Assembly: GCA_036268055.1 (NCBI GenBank)
Contig: DATAUW010000013.1
Span: 1 to 64,000 of the forward strand
Direction: 5' to 3'
Source: Verrucomicrobiia bacterium
GTDB taxonomy: Bacteria > Verrucomicrobiota > Verrucomicrobiia > Limisphaerales > Pedosphaeraceae
DNA length: 64,000 bases
Shown here: positions 54,054 to 63,300 of the stretch, piece after piece
Layout: every line of letters starts with the position of its first letter
Numbering within the stretch: position 1 is the first letter of the stretch
Program-made: the position numbers and the translations under genes
Notes under the pieces: model-generated
What the model saw: the letters and a program-made list of their open reading frames with translations, nothing else
Database searches by the model: none
Told to the model about the DNA's origin: nothing

Positions 54054-56753
54054 ATGTCTATAAGTCGCAGACAGTATCCGTTTGATTTGATCGAGCCGAA
54101 ATGGCAGTCGAAGTGGGATGAGCAGCAGGCTTTTCGCGCATGGAATCCGGGCGAAACGCTGCCGGACGCGCATCCTTTTGCGGCGCGTCACGGACTGGGT
54201 GGCAAAGCCGCGAGTGCGGAGGCATTGCCGCCGAAATATTATGTGCTGGATATGTTTCCGTATCCAAGCGGCGCGGGTTTGCATGTCGGACATCCCGAGG
54301 GTTACACGGCCACGGATATTCTGGCGCGTTATCGCCGGGCGGCGGGTTTCAATGTTTTGCATCCGATGGGTTGGGACGCCTTTGGTCTGCCGGCGGAACA
54401 ATACGCCATCAAGACCGGCAAGCATCCGCGGGCGACGACGGAGACGAATGTTACCAATTTCAAACGCCAGATAAAGTCGCTGGGCTTCAGTTACGATTGG
54501 ACAAGGGAAGTGGACACGACGGACCCGGAATATTTCAAGTGGACGCAATGGATTTTCCTGAAGCTGTATAATTCCTGGTTCAATCCAGCGACCAACAAGG
54601 GTGAACCGATTGAATCACTCCCCTACCCTGCGGCTTTGAAGACCGAAGAAGAAAAACGCGCGTACCGCGATAGCAAACGTCTCGCGTTTGTGTCCGAAGC
54701 GCCGGTGAACTGGTGTCCGGAACTTGGCACGGTTTTGGCCAATGAAGAAGTCATTGATGGCAAAAGCGAAGTCGGCGGTTTCCCGGTGGTCCGCAAGCCG
54801 ATGCGCCAATGGATGCTACGCATCACGGCGTATGCCGAGCGTCTGTTGAATGATCTTGAAGGCATTGACTGGAGTCATTCGCTCAAGGAAATGCAGCGAA
54901 ATTGGATTGGGCGCAGCGAAGGCGCGGAGGTGGATTTTCTTAGTGCGGAATGCGGAGTGGGAAGCGCGGAGTGTAAGATTCGTGTTTTTACGACGCGACC
55001 GGATACTTTGTTTGGGGCGACTTATATGGTGCTTTCGCCGGAGCATAAGCTGGTGGAGAAAATTACGACACCAGAGCAACGGAGTGCGGTTGCGGAATAT
55101 CAAAAGCTGGCGGCGAGCAAGAGCGATCTGGAACGCACGGAATTGGCGAAGGACAAGACGGGCGTTTTCACCGGCGCTTATGCGATCAATCCGGTCAACG
55201 GTGAGAACATTCCGATTTGGATTGCCGATTATGTGCTCGCGACTTACGGAACCGGCGCGATCATGGCGGTGCCGGCGCATGATGAACGCGATCTTGAGTT
55301 CGCGAAAAAATTCAAGCTGCCCATCACGGAAGTGGTTCGCGCGCCGGAAGGCAAAGACTCCATTGGGTTCGTCGGCGATGGCACGAGCGTCAATTCGGGA
55401 TTTCTCACGGGCTTGCCGACGCCCGAGGCGAAAAAAATAATTGCGGCATGGCTTGAAGAAAAAGGCGTGGGCAAGAAGACGATTAATTATAAATTGCGTG
55501 ACTGGCTTTTCAGCCGCCAGCGTTATTGGGGCGAGCCGTTCCCGATCGTGTGGCGCAATGGACAGCATGAGGCGTTGCCGGAATCTGCATTGCCCTTAAT
55601 GCCGCCGGATTTAACGGATTTCAAACCGACTTCGACGGGCGAACCACCGCTCGCGCGCGCTAAAGATTGGGTGAACCTGCCGGATGGCGCGGTGCGCGAA
55701 ACCAATACCATGCCGCAATGGGCAGGCAGTTGCTGGTATTATTTGCGGTTCCTGGATGCGCGGAATCCGAATGCGTTTGTTGGGAAAGAGGCGGAGAATT
55801 ACTGGACGAAGACTGGCGGGCAAACGCCGGGCGTTGATCTGTACGTCGGCGGGACGGAACATGCGGTGTTGCATTTATTATATGCACGCTTTTGGCATAA
55901 GGTTTTGTTCGACCTTGGTTATGTCTCGACTCCCGAACCGTTTTATAAGCTCGTGAATCAGGGGCTTATTCTCGGCGAAGACGGGCAGAAAATGTCGAAG
56001 TCGCGCGGCAACGTCGTCAATCCCGACGACATCCTTCACGACTACGGCGCAGATGCGTTTCGACTTTACGAAATGTTTCTCGGGCCGCTGGAGATGGTGA
56101 AGCCGTGGAACACCAAAGGCGTCGAGGGTGTGTATCGCTTTCTCGGACGTGTGTGGCGTTTGTTTGTGGATGAGCAAAGCGAGACGGCGTTTGAACAAGC
56201 CGATACCACCACGGAATCGAACAAGCGCAACGAACTGCTCAACTTGATCAAACTCGGTCCGGCGATCAAAGACGTCGCGGCGACGCCGGCTCAACTCAAG
56301 GCCTTGCATGCGTGCATCAAAAAAGTCACCGAAGATCTCGATGGGATGCGTTTCAACACCGCGATTTCCGCTTTGATGGTTTTCGTCAATGAAGCCATGA
56401 CGTGGGAAGTTAAGCCTCGCACGGTGTTGCGGGATTTTTTGATTTTGTTGCAACCGTTCGCGCCGCATCTCGCGGAGGAATTGTTCGCCCGCATCTCGGC
56501 GGACGCGCCCACGCTGGCTTATATTCCGTGGCCGAAACACGACCCGGCGCTGCTCGCCGAGAGTACGCTGGAAATTCCGGTGCAAGTGAATGGCAAGCTG
56601 CGGGATGTGATCGTCGTGGCGGCGGATGCGACGCAGGCGCAGATCGAGGTCGCCGCGCTCGCGACGGAAAAGGTGCAGCCCTTTATCGCCGGAAAGACCA
56701 TTAAGAAAATCATCGTCGTGCCGAAGAGATTAGTGAACATTGCGGTGGCTTGA
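54054..56753 (+). CDS. leuS: leucyl-tRNA synthetase
   Basis: 899 residues. The class I HIGH motif appears as [15 protein letters not shown] near residues 70-82 and KMSKS as [14 protein letters not shown] near 645. The editing domain CP1 is present ([23 protein letters not shown] and [16 protein letters not shown]). Residues 297-307 ([11 protein letters not shown]) are an odd insertion at the start of CP1, see findings. The N-terminus has a longer loop before the HIGH motif ([20 protein letters not shown]). It charges tRNA-Leu. Expressed alone, with a copy of the dispersed repeat upstream. Confidence 0.96.
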   Translation: MSISRRQYPFDLIEPKWQSKWDEQQAFRAWNPGETLPDAHPFAARHGLGGKAASAEALPPKYYVLDMFPYPSGAGLHVGHPEGYTATDILARYRRAAGFNVLHPMGWDAFGLPAEQYAIKTGKHPRATTETNVTNFKRQIKSLGFSYDWTREVDTTDPEYFKWTQWIFLKLYNSWFNPATNKGEPIESLPYPAALKTEEEKRAYRDSKRLAFVSEAPVNWCPELGTVLANEEVIDGKSEVGGFPVVRKPMRQWMLRITAYAERLLNDLEGIDWSHSLKEMQRNWIGRSEGAEVDFLSAECGVGSAECKIRVFTTRPDTLFGATYMVLSPEHKLVEKITTPEQRSAVAEYQKLAASKSDLERTELAKDKTGVFTGAYAINPVNGENIPIWIADYVLATYGTGAIMAVPAHDERDLEFAKKFKLPITEVVRAPEGKDSIGFVGDGTSVNSGFLTGLPTPEAKKIIAAWLEEKGVGKKTINYKLRDWLFSRQRYWGEPFPIVWRNGQHEALPESALPLMPPDLTDFKPTSTGEPPLARAKDWVNLPDGAVRETNTMPQWAGSCWYYLRFLDARNPNAFVGKEAENYWTKTGGQTPGVDLYVGGTEHAVLHLLYARFWHKVLFDLGYVSTPEPFYKLVNQGLILGEDGQKMSKSRGNVVNPDDILHDYGADAFRLYEMFLGPLEMVKPWNTKGVEGVYRFLGRVWRLFVDEQSETAFEQADTTTESNKRNELLNLIKLGPAIKDVAATPAQLKALHACIKKVTEDLDGMRFNTAISALMVFVNEAMTWEVKPRTVLRDFLILLQPFAPHLAEELFARISADAPTLAYIPWPKHDPALLAESTLEIPVQVNGKLRDVIVVAADATQAQIEVAALATEKVQPFIAGKTIKKIIVVPKRLVNIAVA

Positions 56754-56774
56754 CGGCTCGGTTATAGTGAAACT

Positions 56775-56906
56775 GTGATTCATTGGACCAAACAGGAAAC
56801 GCAAGTATTGTGTCTTTTCGTGTTCCTGTTTGTGACCGGTTTGGCGGTCAAGGCTTATCGGACGGCGCATCCGCCGGTGGCCGCCAGTGCAGTTACGAAA
56901 CCATAA
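56775..56906 (+). CDS. very small membrane protein, 43 residues
   Basis: A frame from GTG at 56775 (VIHWTKQETQVLCLFVFLFVTG...) to TAA at 56904 encodes 43 residues with one membrane helix (LCLFVFLFVTGLAVKAY) and a short C-terminal tail. It starts 21 nt after leuS and ends 4 nt before the Minf_1886 gene. The WTKQE...LAVKAYRTAHPP pattern recalls the N-termini of small helix-hairpin-helix (ComEA-like) proteins in this phylum, without the rest. No clear ribosome site. Plausible, not sure. Confidence 0.45.
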   Translation: MIHWTKQETQVLCLFVFLFVTGLAVKAYRTAHPPVAASAVTKP

Positions 56907-56910
56907 AATA

Positions 56911-57372
56911 ATGCAAGCAACGTCATTTGAAGAAGTCCTGGAGCAAATCCTCGCGAAGGATTCGCGTTATCACCGGGACGCCTATTTATTTCTGCGGGAT
57001 GCCCTCGATCACACGCGCAAAATGCTCGAGAAGGAACAGAAGATCGAAAAAGCCACGAGCAAACGCACCTCGCAACAGGAAAAACATGTCAGCGGCCAGG
57101 AATTACTGTCGGGGATTCGCGAACTTGCGCTGGAAATGTTTGGGCCGATGGCGATGACGGTGTTTGAAGAATGGGGCATCCATAATTGCCAGGATTTCGG
57201 CGCGATGGTTTTTATCATGGTGGAAAATCGGCTGCTTAAAAAGACCGAGAAAGATTCGCGCGCGGATTTTGAGAATGGTTATGATTTTTTTGAAGCATTT
57301 CGGAAGCCGTTTCTGCCACAGAGCAAGATTGGGGCGGTTCCGTTGAAGGAATCGGGCGTGGGCAAGGGGTGA
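56911..57372 (+). CDS. Minf_1886 family protein (Verrucomicrobia/Planctomycetes-restricted)
   Basis: 153 residues from the ATG at 56911 (MQATSFEEVLEQILAKD). The sequence RYHRDAYLFLRDALDHTRKML, then HVSGQELLSGIRELALEMFGPMAMTVFEEWGIHNCQDFGAMVFIMVENRLLKKTEKDSRADF is the recognisable conserved core of a family described only by its taxonomic restriction. It is helical, soluble and without known catalytic motif. An alternative start at 56887 overlaps the small ORF before it. The function is unknown. Confidence 0.85.
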   Translation: MQATSFEEVLEQILAKDSRYHRDAYLFLRDALDHTRKMLEKEQKIEKATSKRTSQQEKHVSGQELLSGIRELALEMFGPMAMTVFEEWGIHNCQDFGAMVFIMVENRLLKKTEKDSRADFENGYDFFEAFRKPFLPQSKIGAVPLKESGVGKG

Positions 57373-57776
57373 ATTGAGCAGCGGGACTTGGTGGTTAGAG
57401 GAGAGCGCATCAGCGCCGCAGTCTGAACTGGCGAAACTCATTTGGCTATGATACGGTTCGGGCAGTTCTTTGAAGGAGGACTGGCAATGCGTGAAAATGA
57501 CGCAGGTGATGTCGCTCCATCCATGATTTAGCCGCCTGTTATCCGTTCAGAAGCGGACGATGGTTCGGATAAGTCCGCTTAAGTTCGCGTAAGTGCGGAT
57601 AAGAGCGGGTAAATTTTCATCTTTAGACGCCGATTTGCTCGTATGATTAGCCGCGCTCATTTGTGATCGGCGACGGCACAGTGGCGCCGCCCAACCGTGT
57701 GAAACTGAGTGTCTTTCGTAGAAAACATTTTGTTTCGCGTTTGGCAAAATCGCCAATTAGATTACTCTCCCATTGT
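57373..57776. other. gene-free stretch with repeat locus 2
   Basis: No gene is supported. The second locus of the 32-bp repeat and 10-bp tandem units lies at 57550-57613. Downstream, 57614-57776 presumably contains the promoter of the M16 peptidase gene. Confidence 0.5.
57550..57613 (+). repeat. 32-bp direct repeat and 10-bp tandem units, locus 2
   Basis: 57550-57581 is identical to 17427-17458. From 57564 five 10-bp units follow: TTCGGATAAG, TCCGCTTAAG, TTCGCGTAAG, TGCGGATAAG, AGCGGGTAAA. The consensus is roughly TNCGSRTAAG. In one frame the first part would still read EADDGSDKSA-stop, as at locus 1. Confidence 0.7.
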
Positions 57777-60341
57777 ATGACGATGTCGAACGACCAACAT
57801 TTATCCGCTTCCGCCGAAATTCCCGCGCTGCCGCCGGGCGTGACCTTGACCCAACTTGAAAATGGCCTGGCGATCATCGTGCGCGAAGACCACAGCGCGC
57901 CGGTCGTTTCCGCGCAGGCATGGGCAATGACCGGCAGCATCAACGAGGGCAAATGGATAGGCGCCGGCATGTCGCACGTGCTTGAGCACATGCTTTTCAA
58001 GGGCACGACCACGCGCGGCGCGGGTCGCATTGACCAGGAGGTGCAGGACGCGGGTGGTTACATGAACGCGTACACTTCATTTGATCGCACGGTGTATTAT
58101 ATTGATGCGCCCAACACTGGCGCGAAAGTCGCGATTGATATTTTATGCGACATCATGCAGCACGCGACTTTGCCCGCCGACGAAATGGCGAAGGAAAAGC
58201 AAGTCATCCTGCGCGAGATGGACATGAACCAGGACGATCCCGGCCGCCGTTCGGGTCGCCGGCTGTTTGAAACCGCTTACACGCGCAGTCCGTATCGCTT
58301 CACGATCATCGGTTATCCCGATATTTATAATGAATTGCAGGCGGAAGACATCGCGGCGTATTACCGCGAGCGTTACGCGCCGAATAATGTTTTCTTTGTC
58401 GTGGTGGGCGATGTGAAGGCGGCGGAGGTGGTCGAACAAATCAAGACGGCTTACGCCACGACGAAAGCGCGCGCCATTGCTCCGGTGGTTTTGCCGGAGG
58501 AACCGCGACAGACGGCGGCGCGTGAAATCATCGAGGAAGGCCCGATTGAAATGGGCCATGTGCATTTAAGCTGGCACATACCGGGTTTGCGCCATGCGGA
58601 TGTTCCGATTCTCGACGTGCTGGCGGCAATGCTCGGCAGCGGGCGCAGTTCGCGGTTGTATCAGGAAATTCGCGAGAAGAAAGGGCTGGTCAATTCGATT
58701 GATGCGTGGACTTACAATCCGGGCAATCCCGGTTTGATCGGCATTAGTCTGCTGGTGGATGCGGATAAATTTGAAGCGGCGCGCGCCGCTGCGTTGGCGG
58801 AAGTGGAACGGGTGAAGAACGAAACTATTTCGCCCGCCGAAGTCGCGAAGGTGGTCAAACAATTTACCTCGGCCACGCTCGCCACGCGCAAGACCATGCA
58901 AGGCCAGGCGCATGACCTCGGCGGAAGTTGGCTCGTCGCGAATGATTTAAATTTTTCCGAGCGTTATCTTGAAGCGGTGAAGCGGGTGACGCCGGCGGAT
59001 TTGCAACGCGTCGCGCGCGAATATCTCACGGCGAGCAATCGCACGGCTTATGCGCTGCTGCCCAAAGGCGCCTCGCCGCAGTCCACGCACGCGGTGGTTG
59101 CGGATGAAGATAAGACGGTCCAAAAATTCGAGCTGGCGAATGGGCTTCGGCTGCTCGTGAAAGAGAGTCATCGGCTGCCATTCGTAGAATTTCGACTGGT
59201 GTTGAAAGGCGGCGTGCTGGCGGAAACGGCAGCGAACAATGGTATGACGCAATTAGCCGGGCGTCTGTTGCTGAAGGGCACGAAGACGCGGAGTGCGGAA
59301 CAAATCGCGCTGGAGATAGAATCGCTGGGAGGCAGTCTCGATAGTTTTGGCGGCAATAATAGTTTTGGGGTGCATGCCGAAGTGTTGCGCGAGGATTTCA
59401 ATATCGGCCTCGATTTGGTGGCGGATGTTTTGTTGAATCCGACTTTTCCCGAAGCGGCGCTGGAGCGCGAGCGGCAGATTCAGTTGGCCGGAATCAGATC
59501 GCAGCGCGACCAGTTGCTCAAGAGCGCGGGCATCGGCATGCGGCGCGCGCTTTTCGGCGACGGGGGTTATGGTCTCGACACGCTTGGCACGGAGGCCAGC
59601 GTGAGTGCGCTGACCAAGGCGGAAGTGCAGGGGTTTCACAAAAAATTCACGGTGCCGAATAATTGCGTGCTTGCGATTTTCGGAGACGTGAAAGCTGATG
59701 ACGCAAAGGCCGCGGTCGAAAAAGTTTTTGGCAGTTGGAAGACCGGCGAGAAGGCCTTGGCGCAGTTGCCCGAAACGAAACCGTTGAAAGAAATCAAACG
59801 GGTGGTGGAGATTCGCGATAAAAAACAGGCGGTGCTGCTGGTCGGATTTCCGGGGGCGACGGTTTCGGGGACTGACCGCTATGCCTTGGAATTGTTGCAG
59901 GAAGCGTGCAGTGACCTGGGGTCGCGATTGTTTCTGAGAATTCGCGATAATCTTGGGCTTGCCTATTATGTCGGCGCGCAAAATTTTCTCGGGTTGGTGC
60001 CGGGATATTTCGCGTTTTACGTTGGCACGGCGCCGGAGAAGGTTGAGCAGGTGGAACAGGAAATTTTGCGCGAGGCGGAATTATTGCGCGCCGAGGGCTT
60101 GACGGCGGAGGAACTCAAACGCGCCAAGGCGAAGATCGTTGGCCAGAAAAAAATTGCCCGACAGGACTTGGGCGGTCTCGCGATGACGATGGCGCTGGAT
60201 GAACTCTACGGCTTGGGTTACGCCCACAGCGATACCGACGATGCGCGTTATGAAAACATCACGCTGGAAGAAATCAAAGCGGCGGCGAAGAAATATCTCA
60301 CGCCGGGCGCAATGGTCATTTCGGTGGTCAAGCCCGAGTAA
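57777..60341 (+). CDS. M16 family zinc metallopeptidase, two-lobed
   Basis: 854 residues from the ATG at 57777; a frame to 57663 adds 38 residues without conserved sequence. The first lobe has the inverted zinc motif HVLEH at 67-71 in MSHVLEHMLFKGT, and the downstream YTSFDRTVYYIDAP and EMDMNQDDPGRR regions. The second lobe (about 440-850) repeats the fold (LANGLRLLVKESHRLPFVEFRLVLKGG) but has NNGMTQLAGRLLLKGT where the zinc motif would be, so only lobe one is catalytic. Relatives are pitrilysin-type peptidases and PqqL/YmxG-like proteins. No signal peptide is evident at the chosen start. It converges with the subtilase gene, with no spacer. Confidence 0.9.
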   Translation: MTMSNDQHLSASAEIPALPPGVTLTQLENGLAIIVREDHSAPVVSAQAWAMTGSINEGKWIGAGMSHVLEHMLFKGTTTRGAGRIDQEVQDAGGYMNAYTSFDRTVYYIDAPNTGAKVAIDILCDIMQHATLPADEMAKEKQVILREMDMNQDDPGRRSGRRLFETAYTRSPYRFTIIGYPDIYNELQAEDIAAYYRERYAPNNVFFVVVGDVKAAEVVEQIKTAYATTKARAIAPVVLPEEPRQTAAREIIEEGPIEMGHVHLSWHIPGLRHADVPILDVLAAMLGSGRSSRLYQEIREKKGLVNSIDAWTYNPGNPGLIGISLLVDADKFEAARAAALAEVERVKNETISPAEVAKVVKQFTSATLATRKTMQGQAHDLGGSWLVANDLNFSERYLEAVKRVTPADLQRVAREYLTASNRTAYALLPKGASPQSTHAVVADEDKTVQKFELANGLRLLVKESHRLPFVEFRLVLKGGVLAETAANNGMTQLAGRLLLKGTKTRSAEQIALEIESLGGSLDSFGGNNSFGVHAEVLREDFNIGLDLVADVLLNPTFPEAALERERQIQLAGIRSQRDQLLKSAGIGMRRALFGDGGYGLDTLGTEASVSALTKAEVQGFHKKFTVPNNCVLAIFGDVKADDAKAAVEKVFGSWKTGEKALAQLPETKPLKEIKRVVEIRDKKQAVLLVGFPGATVSGTDRYALELLQEACSDLGSRLFLRIRDNLGLAYYVGAQNFLGLVPGYFAFYVGTAPEKVEQVEQEILREAELLRAEGLTAEELKRAKAKIVGQKKIARQDLGGLAMTMALDELYGLGYAHSDTDDARYENITLEEIKAAAKKYLTPGAMVISVVKPE

Positions 60342-63300
60342 TCACAGCAGCAGCAGCCGGTAAAATCGACGCACGTTCGTTCCGAGTGGATCGGAGATCG
60401 TGGTGGTGGAATTCACCGCGATGATGGGATTGCCGAGATTCGTCCACAACGGCTGCGTCAAATCGGTTTTGAATTGGAGTTGATACTTTTGTCCGGGAAT
60501 GGTGCTGAAGGTCAAAGCGATCGTTTGCGAACTGGCGGTCGGCGAACCAATCGCTGTGAATCGCAGTGGCGGATTATTTGTTGAGGTCAAATATATTTGC
60601 TGCACTTGCATCGGTGAAAGCGCCGCGCCAAAAATTGCCACTTCATCAATCTCGCCGTTGAAAAATTGAAACGCGTTTGTGTCCGGGTCGCCGCCAATCC
60701 ATAAGTCGTCGCTGTTGCCGGAGACCGCCGTGGTCGCGTTATTGATGGAAGCGGAAACCTGGCCATCTACATACAATGTCTGTTGGCTCGCGCCGTCATA
60801 CACGCCGATCAGTTGATGCCATTGGTTATTGTCTAATCGAGTTGGGCCAACGACATCGCCACTTGGTTGGAGGCCGTCTGAAAAATGCGGCAGGCCAGCA
60901 CTATCGAGAAACAAACGATACGATCCGATTCCATGATCCAATATCGATTGCGCGCTACCGCTTGCTGGCAATGCTTTAGTCCATGCGACCAACGACAGCG
61001 CACCGGTCAGATTGAGCGAATTGGTTGCCGGCACGTCAATGTTTCCGAAGCCATCAAACATGCAGGCGAGATTGCTTGCGCCGAGTCCGATCGTCGGCAC
61101 ACCGAGCGCGCCAGGAAAAGTTCCGGGCTCATAAATTCCATTGGCGGTCGGTGCGAGCGAACCGAGATTCACGGCCAGCGGAAGTTGCAAAAGGTTCGGC
61201 ACGATGGGCGCAGGATCATCGAGATGCCAGTAACCGACCGGATGACTTGTGAGAATGAGCGAGCTGTAATTTGCCGCGGCGGAAATGGCGGTGTTGTAAT
61301 GCGAGGCGATCACGTCCGGGCTCAGGGCGTTGGTGTAAAATGCGACTTCATCCACATCACCGTCGAAGGTGCGATTGGGAATGGTCGTGGCGCCGATGCG
61401 AAGGGGCATGGTGGTGTTTGGATTAAAACCCGCGGCTGACGAAGGCCCAGCGACTAAAACTCCATTCACATAGAACGAGGCATTCGTTCCGTCGTAAACA
61501 CCGACGAGATGATGCCACGCGCCGGTAGTGACAGTGCCGCCCACTAGCGTCGCGGCGTAGCCGTTGATGCCGCCGACACGAAATTGCCAGGTCGAACCGG
61601 CGGCTTCATAGAGAATCCAGCCGATGCGGGCGTTGGAGTCATTTTGATTAGCGTCCAATGCGGCGGCGGGTGAAAAGAAATCGGAAGTGATCTGCGCGGG
61701 GTTGGCCCAAAGCTCTATGGTGAACGGGCCGTTGGGGTTCAGCGCGGGCGTGTAGGGAATGTCCACATGGCCGCCAAGAAGCTCAATCAGTAATTCCGGA
61801 TTTGAAAAATGAAAACTCGTGCCGACGATTCCAGGCTGTGCAGGCGTTACATTATTTATGACAAATCCCGTTCCTGAATTGCCGAGTGACCCGGCGTTTG
61901 TGGCTATGGCTGCGCGAGGAGGCTGGTTGGTTTCGTCGAGACGCCAATAAGCCAGTGGACGCAGAGCGAGCGCCGCGTTGCCATAACTCGATGGGCCGGT
62001 GACGGACAATGTGTAAGTGCGCGTTTGGGCGATTTGTGTCGCCAAGTTTGAGAACACAATAGTTGCCGTGTAATTGCCCGCCGCGAGATTACTGGTCGCG
62101 GCATTCAAACTAACCGTCACGGTGGTTGTCGGCCCGCCGGGCGCAAGCGTGCCATTGGTTGAAGAAACATTCAGCCACGCAGAGGTGTTCACGAGCGTCC
62201 AGTCGAGTGAACTGCTTCCGGAATTTGTGAGGAAAAGATTTTGAGTGGCAACGTCAAATGGACCGCCGATGGATCCACTCGCGACGAAGCCCATGCGGGG
62301 CGTAATCATCATTGTGTCAGGACTCGCCGCGTCCAATGCGACGAACGCCATCACTATGCCATAACCTGAATCGCGATCCACGCCTGCCGCCATGATGTCG
62401 AGCGCGGTGCCGGTCAGGATGGCGCGCACTTGTGCGGTTGTGATGTTCGTGGAGTAGGATTTCAACAGTGCGGCGATCGCGGCGGCGTGCGGTGTCGCGG
62501 CGGAGGTTCCGAAAAAAGGCGTGAAATCAGCGAACGTCGTGGAGACTCCATCCGCGGCGGCGACGTCAGGCTTTTGCCGTATCGCACCGCCGGTTGAAGA
62601 AACATTTCCGGGAGTGATGGGAACGCCGTCCGAATTATAAAATATGTGGCGCGGGCCATCGGAGCTAAAAAATTCCACCGGATCGTTTGTGCCAGCGGTG
62701 AACGCTTTTGGAAATGAATTGGCCTCATCCACCGCCGCGACACAAAAAGCATTGGCCGCACACGCGTGGCCCAAAGTCGCGCCCGACGTGGCGATACTGA
62801 GTTCACCATCGCCCGTATCCAAATGCAAAAAACGCGCCGCGCCGGAAAATTTTACGATCACGATGCGCTGGCCGGAACTAAGCGTGGGAATAGATTCGTA
62901 AGGGTCTTGCGTGCCGTTCTGGCGCGTGGTGGAACTATGCTGCACGCGAGTTCCGGAGGAATTGAGCACAAAAACATCGTAGTCGTTGGTGGATGCGCCC
63001 AGCGGATCGGACCAGAAAAGGTCCAAGTGTGAATCACTGTCGGCGAAACTGATGGTGTCGAATGTCTGCGCCCCAAAACTCTGAACCCGTCCCGCTTCAG
63101 TAATCGGCGAGGCGGCCGCGCCTCCGTCAACGAAGTCACCTTCCCAAGTTCCCGATGTGCCGGAATCGAGATTGCCCGCATTACCCGCGGCGGAAAAATA
63201 TAGCGCGCCGTTGTCCGTGACCGTGTTCACCGCTTGCGCGATGATTCCATCCTCAAATGGTGATTCGTCAAAATATCCGGTGTCGTCCAGGATGATGTCG

